This document shows positions 1-10,821 of a stretch of DNA of 64,000 bases, piece by piece. A program made the position numbers and the translations under genes. Each line of letters opens with the position of its first letter. The first letter of the stretch is position 1. Below the pieces are notes generated by a model. That model searched no databases, was not told the origin of the DNA, and worked only from the letters and a program-made list of their open reading frames with translations. This stretch comes from Antilocapra americana (lineage: Eukaryota > Chordata > Mammalia > Artiodactyla > Antilocapridae): positions 5,104,864 to 5,168,863 of the forward strand of contig ML661900.1 of assembly GCA_007570785.1 (NCBI GenBank). Reading direction: 5' to 3'.

Positions 1-213
1 TTCTTCAGAGCGTGGAAACCTACTGAGCTCACTTTCTCCCCCGGGCTTTTAAGACCTCCTTGAGAGGATACCCTGTGCCTTCGTGAGCAGTACCAGTCCT
101 ATGTATGGGCTTTATTGGTTTTCCACATAACCCAAGAGATATTACTCTTTCTCTCTCCCTCTTTCTTTTAGTTGACCTCAGTCCCCAGGTCCCGGTCTGT
201 AAGAGACCGCAAT
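1..213. other. Unassigned sequence before the first SINE
   Basis: A T/C-rich stretch with a long pyrimidine tract (about 144-170) ending TTTTAG. It could be part of an older retroelement, but I cannot assign it and see no coding signal. Confidence 0.3.
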
Positions 214-428
214 ACCTGGTGGCTCAGATGGTAAAGAATCTACCTACAATGCAGGAGACTGGGGTTAGATCCCTGGGTTGGGAAGATCCCCTGGATGAGG
301 AAATGGCTACCCACTCCAGTATTCTTGCCTGGAGAATTCCATGGACAGAGGAGCCTGGTGTTCTACAGTCCATGGGATTGCAAAGAGTTGGACACGACTG
401 AGCAACTAACACTTTCATTTTTCACTTT
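214..428 (+). repeat. Bov-tA/BOV-A2-type SINE
   Basis: A ruminant tRNA-Glu-derived SINE in sense orientation. It shows GGTGGCTCAGATGGTAAAGA, the GGAAGATCCCCTGGA block, the CCACTCCAGTATTCTTGCC block and the GTTGGACACGACTGAG end. It is diverged by scattered substitutions. Any open frame across it is incidental. Confidence 0.92.
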
Positions 429-3299
429 TCTTAACTAAGAATGAGATGCTGCAGCCCAGATGCCATGTCTCCTCGAACAGGAGATGAGCTGGCAGGGAAG
501 CCAACCCATCTCTTCCCCCACCCCCTCACCAGATACAAAGGGAGAGGAGAGGGTTTCGCAGGGCCAGGCTGCTCTAGCACATGGCAGGGGTGGGGAGAGA
601 AAGTGCAGTTGAGTGAGAAGGAAGTCCAAGGTCCCACTCTGCCCCTGGACAAGCTGCTTACTACCTCTGGGGCCAGGAGACTCATAGGGAAAGGGCCAGG
701 CTCGGCAGTCTTGATTCTGGAACCCAGAACTACCCCTCAAGAGGACAACCCTACGGAGCCTTGTCCTCCTGATTCTGCCCCCAGGCCCTGGGAACAGCGT
801 CCTCCCCGCTCAGAGGCTGTGGAGATGGAGGGGCTGTACCTGCTTTCGGCTTGCTCCGTGGGCTTGAGTTGGCCTTCATTCTGAGCAGGGTTAACAAGGT
901 GACAGGCAGCATCATGGGCTCCAGGTGCTCCAAGGTATACCCTGAAGGGCACAACGCCATCAGAGTGTTAAGACAGTGAGTAGGGGCCCCAGGTCATTCT
1001 GGATCAATATTCTAGCTTTGTTTGGCCACATAGACTAACTGGGGAAAACCCTGCTCTCAAATGAGGATGTTGATATTGCCTTGGAAGGCAAACAAGGGCA
1101 ACCTCAGCTCCCAGCAGGCCCGAGACCAAAGGAGGCAGGGTTCTGGGCTGTTCTGGAAGGTGAGGCTCGGGCAGATGAGGGCCTTACCCTGAGGGGATCA
1201 CAGCCATCTGGGTCCTAGTTTCAATTCTCACATGCCATCCCTTAAAACCCAGCCCTAACGTGAACCACCCCTACGGAAAGCTGTACAGTGAGGAGGCAGG
1301 AAGTGGAGGATGACCCTTGGGAAAAAGGTTCATAGGGCTAGGGGAAGGTTTGAGCTGGGCCACCGGGCAGTCAGAAGGGTAGGTGACAGGCATCCTCACA
1401 GGGTCAGCCAGGGAACCCAGGAGGGACAAAAGTGCGGTAGCGGGCATGTTCCAGGAGAGAGTGGGCAGCACTTCCCCCATGCACACCACTGGGGCTGAGT
1501 GAAGCCAGGCCCACGCACCAGGGGCAGTAGGTACCCATGCGCTGGCCCACCTTGGCTGCCATGGTGCTAGGAAGATCTGAGTTGGCAGGCAGAGTCTGCC
1601 CCCAGCCTCCACCCACAGTCACTCTGGCTGCAGGGAGCCGCTGTGGCGAGGACTCTGCTGGTGGGCTAGCCAGCAGCGGAGGCCAGGTCCCTTCCCAGCC
1701 TGGAAGGGGCTTCAGACATGGGCAGGGCCCCAAACCTAGGCTTAGCAGCCTACCCAACACACAGAGCCGAGAAGACGTACTAGAAACAGACTGGATTTTA
1801 GGAGGCCGGCAAGGAGGACAGGAAGCACCTGGACAGATAGGGAGGTCTCTAAGCGTGGACTCCACTGGACATGACCACCTGGGGAGGACTGGGCTCGGTT
1901 CTGTCATTAAGAGCTGGGGCCATGGGAGATCTATCCACCTCGCTGCCTCAGTTGGCCTTTGAAGGAAAGGATAATTGCCTCTCACATGTAACCCAGGACA
2001 AAACAAATCTTCAGTCCCATATGGGTAGGAAGAGAAAGGCCAGGGGCAGCAATGTGTGCTGGGGGCCAGGCAGGAGAAAACTGCCTTCTTCGAGGGCCAA
2101 GGAGAAAAGAAAATGAGCAGAGAGGAATTCCCAGACATTTGGCCTCAGGCCCTTTACCAGCCACCCCCTAAGCAGGCTTCTGCTTGCTCAGCCCGTAACT
2201 TGGGTGGCACTATTCTTACTGTCAAGATGACTTCCAGGCTGAGCCAGGGGTGGGGTTGGGGGATGAGCAGTGCATAGATGATGTGCATGGAAGTGGAGAA
2301 GGGCATGGGAGCCTTGGTGGCCAGGCCCTGGGCACAGGCAGGCCATGCTCTAACAACGTGCCTTCTGTGGCCTCCAGCGGTAAGGTACCCACATTCCAGG
2401 CCAAGACTGGAGCCGGACCCCCTCAGGGGCCAGGGACAGAGTGGAGTGGGACACAGGGCACCCAACCATTACCAGGGCTTTGGGCCTGCTGGTCAGCTGG
2501 AAAGACAGAGGGACTCTGCTCGAGGGAAGGACTGAGCCTGGACAGCTCAGACCTGCCTGTGGGACAGGGGTGGTCCCACAAGTCTGACCAGAGGGGACTT
2601 GTAGTCCCCCCAAAGCGCCCAGCCCTTCACACCCAAGTGGGCGACATAAAAAGAGGGGCAGAGACACCAGACACTCCCCGCTGCTGGCTAAGCCTCTTGC
2701 GGGGGTCTCCAGGACCCCCAAATGAGTCGAGCTGGGCGCCCCAAAAGCCAAAGCAGGACAGTTGGGTCCTCAGGACTGGGCCCCTCTGCCCAGGGACACT
2801 CCCACTGCCTGGCTCCACCCTGAGAGCCAGGGCCTCGTGCCGGGAGGCTCTGCTTGAGGGTGATGCCTGGGGACTCCAGTGTCCAGGTTGTGATGGGCCA
2901 GCAGTCAGAGAGGAGGAGGCTGTGGGTCTGGACTGGTCTGAGGCCCTGGTGTGGGTTCCCCAGCCACAGAGCCAATGGGGAAGGGGGAAGGGGGACTGGG
3001 CTCTGCCTCACTTAAGTCCGTGGCTTCAAGCTCCAGAAGAGGCCCTGGGAGGAAGACCAGCACGAGAGGAAGTATTGCAGAAGCCTCAGGGTGGGCCCAG
3101 CTGGAGGTTAGGACCCACATCAGGGAGGACAGCTTGGGGGCCACAAGGAAGCAGAGACCTGCTGGGGCTGCATGCAAAGCATACCGGGTGCACAGAATGT
3201 GGCATCAGCCGAGCAGGGAGAGGTCTCCTTGAGGCAGGCCAGGGCCCTTGGCTTCAGTGCTACAACACATGCACCCAGACACACATCTCTTTGCTCAGT
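429..3299. other. GC-rich non-genic stretch
   Basis: Nearly 3 kb of GC-rich, low-CpG sequence. Long open frames occur on both strands because stop codons are rare at this composition; the longest is 452 codons on the plus strand from 2250. None shows a recognisable domain, a consistent splice pattern or repeated motifs. I see no supportable gene. Confidence 0.5.
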
Positions 3300-3657
3300 T
3301 GGGGGCAAATTCTGGATGAGATAGAAAGAGTCCAAAAAGCCCAACTGCCACTTCTGAAGAACCAGGAACAAAAGCAGGATACTGCACATGCCCTCTGCAC
3401 AAACACCACTAAAGGGTGGGCGAACCACCTAAGCCACCCTCTGACCCAACTCCTGAATACACCTCTACCCTCACCCCATATAAGTAACCTGCCCGCCCCC
3501 ACCACCACCATCCTGAGAGCAAGCAAGCAAGGCAAACTGTTACTTGTTCTGGCTCCTCCCTGCTGCCGCAGGGGCCCTAATAAAGTCTTGCCTGAATTTC
3601 CTGTCTGACCTCTGATCAATTTCTCTTGATTAAGGAGGCTAAGAATCCTGGTCGGCA
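3300..3657 (+). mobile_element. Probable solo endogenous-retrovirus LTR (class I type)
   Basis: The order of signals matches an LTR in sense: a TATA-like CATATAAG near 3476, a poly(A) signal AATAAAGTCTTGCC near 3580, then a U5-like CTGATCAATTTCTCTTGATT and a terminal GGTCGGCA. If it runs from TG at 3300 to CA at 3657, the flanking tetranucleotides are CAGT and CTGT, a near-match to a 4-bp duplication. No internal retroviral region or second LTR is adjacent. The 5' boundary is uncertain. Confidence 0.6.
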
Positions 3658-6425
3658 CTGTCCCCACCAGTCCTGAGGAGTGCTGGAGGAAACTAGGCTG
3701 CCAGGGGCTGGGGCTAGGGGTATCCAGCCCAGGAGAGGGGCCTGAGCTACCTCCAGTTGGGGCAGCATCAGGTCCAGAGAGGCTCCAAGCTGGACAACTG
3801 GCAAGGGATGGGGAACCAGAGGCTGGGGGCCTGGGACACCCATCAGGCTAGAAGGCGGTGTTGGGGAAGCAGCAGGCAGAGCTGGTGGGGCCCAGGTGTA
3901 GTGGCTGGGATTTGTGCCACCTGCGGAGCTTAGCAATGCCAGGGTGCTGGTAGACAGGGCTGGGAAAGACAGGCCGCCTGGAAGCTGGTGTCCATGTGTC
4001 CTCAGAGCCAGCAGGTGGCAACCTGAGAGGTGGCAGGGAATTCTGGCCAGAGTGGCCCTGGCTCTCCCACATTGAGGAGGCACCAAGTTTTGCAGAAAGG
4101 CGGGCAGGGCCCAGGGTTGTTGGGGGACCCAAGCCTCTCCAAGCAGGGGCTTTCATCACCGCTCATGGTGGATAGGAGCCCAGGCCTCACTGAGAACCCT
4201 TCAGGAGGGCCAAGCCCTCAGCAGGCAAAAGGCTGGTGGAAGCTTCTAGATTTTCTGCTGTGGGGCCCCAAGCCAAACCCCAGTCCCTCTGACAGTGGGG
4301 CTTGGGGAAGGGAGGTTTGGTAGGGTTTGAGGAGAAGCCACCACCCTTGGGATTCCAGGCTGTGAACCATCAGGAGGAGAGAGGACTGCCCTGCCTCACC
4401 ACCTGTACTTGAGAAGGACAGGGGCTTGTTGATTTTATCTGGGGGCTGGTGGAAAGAGGAGCAGGGGGCCCCCTGCCAGGCCTGGCAGTCATTGGAGGGG
4501 CCTCTTGAGGTCCTTCCAAGGAGCTCAGGGGCTCAGCACCCCTTTCCAGGAGCCTAGGTCCCTAGTGCCCTGAGAAGGCACAGGGGCCTGGGAATTGGGC
4601 CCCTGGAAGACAGAGGCAGGGGTGCAGGAAGCAGAGTGACCAGTGCAGGCTGAGGCCGGGGCAGGGTGAGGGGGGCCAGATGGAGTGGCTATCAGCCTCT
4701 GAGTCGGCAGCAGCTAGAATGCTCATGGTTGGGGTCCCCAAGGAACCCCTCACCTGCCTGCCAACCTCAGTCCAGCCAGGGGAGAGAGAGGAGGGCCCTG
4801 CGACCCCTCCCTTGCCCTGGGGGCTGGATGCTGGCACTGGACTGGGCTGGGCACCCCCCTGGGGAGTTCGAGGGGTGTGGGAGCTGCGGAAGCTGCCCGG
4901 GCAGAGGTCCAGAGGGCACAGAAGACAGAGCTAGCAGCAGGGCCCGGTGCCCACTGGCCGGAGCGCCCCCGCCGCCTTCCCCACCCCCACTCACACTCAC
5001 CCCGGCTTCCTCAGCTGGGGCTGGGCCTATGGGGCAGCAGGCAGGGTTGAGGGGGTGGTCCCAGGGGCTGAGGCGACCACTCCCACCTCTAGAGGGACCT
5101 CTGGGGTCAGCAGAGGCAGGTTCCGTCAGGTGGGAGTGGGCCCTGCTCGATTTCCCCTGTGGAGATGGAGGGAGAACAGCCGCTTCATTCCAACCTCTCA
5201 GTGACAAGCCAGGGAGGAAGCTGGGGAGGTTGCCGGGGAGGTTGGGAGTGGGGTGTCTTCGTACCTCTCAATCCCCCATAGCCCTGCTCTCCTCCTCCCA
5301 CATGACACCGTACAGAGCTGCCCCCTCACTCACCTCCTTGCAGGCCTAACTCCTGGCTGCAAAACTAGTGCATCGGGACCCTCGGCCATTTATACTGAGC
5401 TGTGGAGCAGGTGGGGCAGCCAGGGGGCAGGGCCTCAAGCAAACCCAAGGCCCACCTGAGCGCCTGCCTCCTTTTGGTAATGTAAAAAGAAAGAGGCTGC
5501 ACGTGTTGCCTAGCGAGGCCACCTGGGCAGAGCAGCCAGGCCGGGGCAGGTGTGGGCCCAGCCAGCAGAGGGCGGAGCAGTGCCGGGTACAGAACGTTCT
5601 CTGCATCCCCACTGGCCCCGAACCCTCAGGACTGGACACAGCCCCTGGTCTGCTCTAGGTCTGGACACAGCGCCTGACTTGATGTGACCAGCAAGTTCCT
5701 GGTTCACTGTCCCCACCTGCGACCCAGAGGGAGTCGTAGTCTGTGTTACTGGAAACGATTCCTGACTCAGCGTCACCTTCGGAGTTAAATTAAAACCCAG
5801 ATTCCAGGGCTCTGCCTGAGACCCTTCTCCATGGGGCCCAGGAGAGCTTTTTCCAGGTGACTTTTCTGGTTGCAGCCCAGCCCAGGAGACTTACAGGGGA
5901 ACTGTGGGCTCAGAAGAGCCACTTGGATGGAACCATAGTGGAGTGGGCCCCGTTCGAGTCTCCTCAAGGGGTGCGGGCAGCCACCACACCCCACCCTGGC
6001 TTCCTTGCCCTCAGCTCTTAGCTGTCAATATTCCTATCAAAGAATGGAATGAGCTTTGTGAACAACTGTGACGTGGTAGCACTTCCTGCCAGACAGGAGG
6101 CCTAGGGTAGAGCTCTGGGCCTATCCCCACCACTTAGGCTGGGGGCTCCTTGGACACTGTCCTATCGCCTCCCTTAATAGACCCCTCAGGCCAGGGCTAG
6201 GTCTCTCCCCTCAGGCTGGGCTCCCAGGACAGAGTTGCCCCAAGAGAGGCAGCCACCCCCATCCCCGCTCCAGCTCTGCTCCGCCCTCGCCTCGCCTCTG
6301 GGGCCCCAGGTGGACGGATGGACTCGGGTGCGGAGTCCTGTTCCCGGGGCCCCAGTTCCTGCCCTGTAATGGCTGGCAGGATGTGCACTCTGGCAGGTAA
6401 CAGGGGACACTGTAGGTGTACAAGG
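3658..6425. other. GC-rich non-genic stretch with a possible minus-strand transcription unit
   Basis: No known gene is recognised. On the minus strand a TATAAAT at 5394-5388 is followed after about 55 nt by a good splice donor (GAG|GTGAGTGAG at 5334/5333). Further acceptor- and donor-like sites lie between 5165 and 4560, and Pro-rich open frames lie between 4190 and 3616. These could be parts of an uncharacterised gene or non-coding RNA, or chance signals in GC-rich DNA. Confidence 0.35.
5333..5394 (-). promoter_or_regulatory. Candidate TATA promoter and short first exon
   Basis: TATAAAT occupies 5394-5388 on the minus strand. A start about 30 nt downstream would give a first exon of about 30 nt ending at the consensus donor GAG|GTGAGT (5334/5333). 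CACCTG E-box-like sites lie just upstream. The spacing is what a tissue-specific promoter would show, but no product is identified. Confidence 0.3.
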
Positions 6426-6494
6426 AAGGCAGGAAAGGAGGGACAGACGGAGGGGGGAAAGGAAGGAGGGAAAAGAAAATAAGAAAGTAAAGAA
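6426..6494 (+). repeat. Purine-rich (GGAA)-type tract
   Basis: About 70 bp almost wholly of A and G with irregular GGAAGG/GGAAA units. It directly abuts a minus-strand SINE whose oligo-A end it may derive from or have targeted. Confidence 0.6.
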
Positions 6495-6712
6495 GCAAGT
6501 GAAGTGAAGTCACTCAGTCATGTCCGACTCTGTGACCCCATGGACTGTAGCCTACCATTCCAGGCTCCTCCGTCTATGGGATTTTCCAGGCAAGAGTATT
6601 GGAGTGGGTTGCCATTTCCTTCTCCAGGGGATCTTCCCGACCCAGGGGTCGAACATGGGTCTCCCGCATTGTATACAGACGCTTTTACCGTCTGAGCCAC
6701 CAGGGAAGTCAA
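6495..6712 (-). repeat. Bov-tA/BOV-A2-type SINE
   Basis: Reverse-oriented copy. It begins with the CACTCAGTCATGTCCGACTC block and ends with GAGCCACCAGGGAAGTC, the complement of the SINE head. Divergence is low to moderate. Confidence 0.93.
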
Positions 6713-7205
6713 AGCAGCAAGAATCACAGCCAAATCCACCAAGGCGCTGGCAATCGTGGATGAGGCCCAAGGCGTTCAGTGCAGTCCTGTTTCTCCCTCT
6801 AGTAGCCCCGAGTGATTCAGACTCTCTGCTCTTCACCTTCCTATAAACAACACGAACCACACCCCAGCTCTTCAGGTTGCAGGCCTGAATGAGTTGCCAG
6901 CAGGATGGGTTGAGCCGTTATCAGGCCCCACCTTCTCCACCTTGCTCCCACACTCCAGCCACACCTCTAATCCTTCCCAGATACTCTACCCCTGAGCCTG
7001 CGCACGTGGCCTTCCTTAGGCCACAACTGGCACTCCTTTCACCCACATCTTCCTACATGGCTTCCACACAGGAAGCATCTCGTCTGGAACCCAAGGACAC
7101 CTTCTCACTGAGCCCCCACCACGCCACCCCACTAGGCCCTCCTGAGCTTCCATCGCACCCTTCCCCCAGGTTCTGCTCTACAGTCACGTGTCGGAGTTGC
7201 CTGTT
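6713..7205. other. Unique intergenic sequence
   Basis: About 490 bp between two SINEs. C-rich in the second half, with no gene, RNA or repeat recognised. Confidence 0.5.
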
Positions 7206-7279
7206 TCCTGGCTAGCTCAGTCGATTAGAGTGTGGTGCAATTAATACCAAGGTTGTGGGTTCAATTCCTGTACAGTCCA
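7206..7279 (+). pseudogene. tRNA-Ile(AAT)-like relic
   Basis: This 74-nt stretch aligns end to end with the familiar mammalian tRNA-Ile(AAU). TAGCTCAGT with TTAGAG matches the D arm and A box, GTGGTGC the anticodon stem, CCAAGGTTGTGGGTTCAA the variable loop and T arm (B box), and TACAGTCCA the 3' end. The acceptor stem no longer pairs well, the anticodon loop has changed to CAATTAATACC, and several C-to-T/G-to-A changes are present. It is therefore a decayed tRNA copy, not a working gene. It lies just upstream of a SINE but is not of that SINE's tRNA-Glu type. Confidence 0.72.
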
Positions 7280-7298
7280 CAGAGGTGATTCATATTTT

Positions 7299-7497
7299 GG
7301 GTTTCCCTGATGCTCCATACAGTGAAGAATCCACCTGCAATGCAGATCTGGGTTTGATCCCTGCGTCAGGAAGATCCCCTGAAGAAGGGAATGGCGACCC
7401 ATTCCAGTATTCTTGCCTGGAGAATTTCATGGAGTGAGGAACTTGGCAAGCTACACCGTCCATGGGGTCAAAAAGAGTTGTCCACGACTTAACACAT
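7299..7497 (+). repeat. Bov-tA/BOV-A2-type SINE
   Basis: Sense copy starting GGGTTTCCCTGATGCTCC and ending near AAAAGAGTTGTCCACGACTT. It is more diverged than the copy at 214-428. Confidence 0.9.
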
Positions 7498-8025
7498 AAC
7501 TTCCCTTCCCCCATCAAAGGGCAGGGCACTCCTCAGGCCTTTTGGTTAGAGTACAGGAGGCAACAGGTCTACACAATAGTGTAGCTGAGTTCAGTGAAAA
7601 CCCAGATATTAGGGTTGATGCTGGTAGGTGTGACCAGTCCTCATGGACTGGCTCTGCCGGAACAAACTTGTAGGAATACAGGCCAGCAGATACAAGGTGT
7701 CTGGAGGGAACCTAAGCGCAGCTAAGATGTGAGAGGGGCTGTCCCAGGGCTGAGGTGGGGGAAGGGGACAGCTCTGTCCTTCCCAGAACTTGGCAGGCGT
7801 TTCCTTGGTCCTGGGAGAGGGATATGCAATGGTGTCTAGTGACAAGCATTTCTCACTGGGCAGTGGGCTACTAGCAATCCCCAGGACCCACATGGCCAGA
7901 GCTAGCAGGCAGAGGGTGCTGGAGGGCCTCAGCATGTGTGGGCTGGGAGCAGAGAGCTGCAGACTGTGAATGAGGGGCGAGGGACCCGGTGACGACACAT
8001 GGAACCAACCTATGACACACACCCC
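7498..8025. other. Unique intergenic sequence up to the LTR target site
   Basis: No gene or repeat recognised. Its last six bases, CACCCC at 8020-8025, are the 5' copy of the solo-LTR target-site duplication. Confidence 0.5.
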
Positions 8026-9373
8026 TGCCGGGAGCCATCAGGATGCCCCCTCACTCGGATGACAAAGTCACGAGACTGAGAAGGAAACTGCAAAGTGGAT
8101 TTTCCTTCGGGGCATCCCAAGGTAAGGTCCCTCCTGGTATTTTTCTTGGGAAGTTCTGTTTATGCTCATCTGTTTATGTTTTAGCTCATCTCAGGTCAGT
8201 CCGTTAGAAAAAATTCATCCTGAGATAATTCCCTCAGACCTTATTTCCCTCAGAGGATCCGGGAAGGCAGATTCCCTTTCCCGAGGACTAAGGAGGTATA
8301 AGGGACATTTAAATAGATTACTATACCTCCTACTAGTTACTGGGGAGTTTACCAAGAGTTCTCTGGGGGTCATGGCAAAGCCACCACCAGAAGGGCTCGT
8401 ACTTGGGTCACCTTTCCACAGCCCACTCCCCCGACCACTCCACAGAAGAGGCTCCCTTCCTTGAAAAAACCAGGCTGGAACGGGACTTAGGAATGCTGAT
8501 AACTGTGGTCAGCATAGTTGGAGACACTGATTGCTTTAGGGTAGTGTAGACATAGGAATTCCTTTTAGTAGTTGTAAGGTTAATAGGGTTTCATTGTTAA
8601 AGCAGTGATGCTAAACTGTCTCTTTGTCTTCTTTTCTCTTTCCTTGTAAAAACCAAAATAGGTTAATAGAATGAAACAGTTTCAAGCTTAAGCCCCTCTT
8701 TCTAGCTTCTACATAGTTGCACCTTGTCAGGGAACATTTGGCAGGAGGCTTCCTGTGTGCTGTTTTTTGATGTCCCTTATCAATCCCTGAATATTCAGAG
8801 ATGAGTGGAGAGGCACACCTTTCCTGGGGACAAAGGAAATGCATACATTCTTGAAGTAAAGTAACCATTTACAGCCTTCTTCCCTCTCGGATATGGAAAG
8901 TGAGTTTTTACAACCCCCTCTCTTTGAGATAGATTCTAGCCCTATGTTTCCTGGATAAGTTGCAAGATTTTTATCTTTGCTGAAAAGGCTATCTTGTAAG
9001 ACAGTGTATATATGCCCACATTATGCTGAATAAAAAGTATGCTAGAGACATTCAAATGGTAAACATAATTTAGTCTAATTATGCAGAAATCCGACCTTTT
9101 GCAAGGAAAATGAGCTTAATATTAAAGTTGTTGATGGTAGGCAGAAAACAAAAGATTGCATAAAATAGTTGTGATGTAATGGGGATTTTTTTTGGCTATA
9201 AAACTGTAAACTAACAAAATAAAGAGACTTCTCCATCACCTTACAAAACTAACAGCAATAAAGAGAGACTGCTTCATCACCACACACCGAATCAGCTCAG
9301 AATCAGCTCAGTTCTTCCGGTGACACCACTCATCCCTCAAGACCCCTGGGCCCACGGGGGCTGGACCCTGGCA
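8026..9373 (+). mobile_element. Complete class II (ERVK/betaretrovirus-type) solo LTR
   Basis: The element begins TGCCGGGAG and ends CCCTGGCA, giving imperfect inverted ends with canonical TG...CA. It is flanked by a perfect 6-bp direct repeat, CACCCC (8020-8025 and 9374-9379), the duplication length typical of class II elements. Its 1348 bp is long, as in betaretroviral LTRs. Inside, in sense order, are a TATAAAA at 9197-9203 and two AATAAA signals at 9218-9223 and 9257-9262, the latter within a tandem duplication of about 40 bp. No gag, pol or env sequence and no second LTR are adjacent, so it is a recombination-derived solo LTR. Its outward end faces the 3' end of C15orf39. Confidence 0.88.
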
Positions 9374-9409
9374 CACCCCTGCCCTCAATAAGACAAAGTC
9401 AAGCCTCAG

Positions 9410-9444
9410 GTCCAAAAACAACCCAAATGTTTTTAATGTTTAAT
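9410..9444 (-). terminator. C15orf39: Probable C15orf39 polyadenylation region
   Basis: On the minus strand two ATTAAA hexamers occur at 9444-9439 and 9437-9432. A T/G-rich downstream element (TTTGGGTTGTTTTTGG) follows at about 9428-9412. ATTAAA is the commonest variant signal in mammals. Cleavage would fall near 9420-9425, only about 50 bp from the end of the solo LTR at 9373. Confidence 0.6.
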
Positions 9445-10453
9445 GGCCTGTCTCCAGGGCCCACAGCCTTATTACAAACCTTAACTAGGCCAAGGGCCAA
9501 ACTTGCCAGCCTCTGGCTCAGTTCAGCACTCTGCAAGGAGCTAACCCACAGCAGGCCTGGCTGATGGGACCCTGGTGGGTAAGGCCAAAGTCCTTGCTTA
9601 GTTGACATCTTTGGAGACTTCCAGGGCTGAGCTGTCACTCAGCCTGTCCCTTTTAGTCCCTGAGTCCCTGTAGCTGCTTGGCTTCCTGCAAACACACAAC
9701 TTCCTTGGGAAAATGCACCAGGTCACGGCAGCAGCGCAGGGAAGTCACTGGGTCAGTTCATCACAGGCCAGGGCCTCCCAGGGGTGAAAGCAGCAGGCTC
9801 AGGACAAGGATGCCAGCCCCGGGCTGTATCCCTGCACTCCTGTGGAAAGGGAGGGGCTCCCTCAGGGAGCTCCAGACTTGGGGGTTAGGGTCAAACCCCA
9901 AACGCTGGGGCTGCAGCTCTAAGCTTTCCTCGGAAATGACTCTAGAAAGTGTGTGAGCCACAAACACTGGACAAGGGACCACTCTAAGATGACACATAGA
10001 GACTCTCTAGAGGAAGACCCCAGCTGAGATCCTGTCTCCTGTGCTGGGGCAGGAAGCAGAGAGCAAACCGTGATGGGTGTGTGTCGGGCATCACTCCACA
10101 ACAACCCTGTGAGGTAGGCTGTGTTGTGCTATTTTACAACTGGAGAACTGTGGGCACAGAGAGGCAGTGGCCTGCCCGGTCACACAGCGAGGAACAGGAG
10201 CCAGGACTCAAGCCCACATCTGTTGTGCTCCAAGGCCCACACGTTTTCTCTAATAGGAAATATCCTTTCTGATATACGCCCTGAAGTTAAAAGTTCAGGG
10301 GCTCTCAGCCCAGCCTGGGGTGAGGGGCGGGGAGCAGGGTAAGAGCTGGAAAAACCGCAAGGCCGTGTCCACTGCTGGCTCTCAGTAGCTGGCACGGCAG
10401 AAGCGGGGCTTAGAGTGAGCCACAGATCTCCAAACAGCAGTGGTGACTCAAGG
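9425..10453 (-). other. C15orf39: C15orf39 3' UTR
   Basis: This is the sequence from the TAG stop to the probable poly(A) site. It is moderately GC-rich, with no long open frame in the gene's sense and no interspersed repeat that I recognise. The 3' end is inferred from the poly(A) signals described separately. Confidence 0.7.
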
Positions 10454-10821
10454 CTACAGCTGGTGGCTCTGGCTGCCCAACAGCTGTGGGCGCGGTGCGG
10501 TCCGTTCTGGTCCCGAGGCCTTGTGGCCCCAAGTGGGCAGTGCCAGGCCATTGAGCCAGGCAGATTCAAGCAGGCTGCGGAAGCGTGCCTTCACCGTGGG
10601 GCCGGGCAAGCTGGCGCCAGCAGCAGGGGTGGGGGAGGCACCTCCGGACGCCCCCGCAGCAGTTGCCTCTGCTTTCTCCAGGCCAGGGGTCGGTGGCTTC
10701 CTCCCTGGCTTTTTGGCTTTGGGGGCAGCCGACTTCCAAGTCAGGTCTAGACTCCCCGGCTCCTCTCTGGCCACGGTGGATTCCGAAGAGGGCACTGACC
10801 CAGGCTCGGTGTTCAAGTCAC
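10454..10821 (-). CDS. C15orf39: C15orf39 orthologue, last coding exon (C terminus)
   Basis: The exon starts after acceptor TTTTCCAG at 10822. Its first bases GT complete the Gly codon split at 12686, so the reading continues LG-DLNTEPGSV without a frameshift. It ends at a TAG stop (10456-10454). With the upstream exon the CDS is 3126 nt, or 1041 residues plus stop, close to the roughly 1047 residues I recall for the human protein. The exon encodes a basic stretch KAKKPGRKPPTPG that could be a nuclear localisation or AT-hook-like segment (inference). A conserved tail follows, containing LKARF-like and LLESAWLNGLALPTWGHK sequence. The polypyrimidine tract before the acceptor is modest, but a CTGAC branch-point-like sequence lies about 20 nt upstream. 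Confidence 0.93.

Noticed and set aside
2250..3608. A 452-codon plus-strand open frame
   Set aside because: It lies in GC-rich DNA with few stops, has no domain or recognisable similarity, shows no promoter or splice context, and its last ~100 codons run through an LTR.
8162..8464. 100-codon frame inside the class II LTR
   Set aside because: A betaretroviral LTR can hold an accessory frame, but this one is short, shows no feature I can recognise, and chance frames of this size are common.
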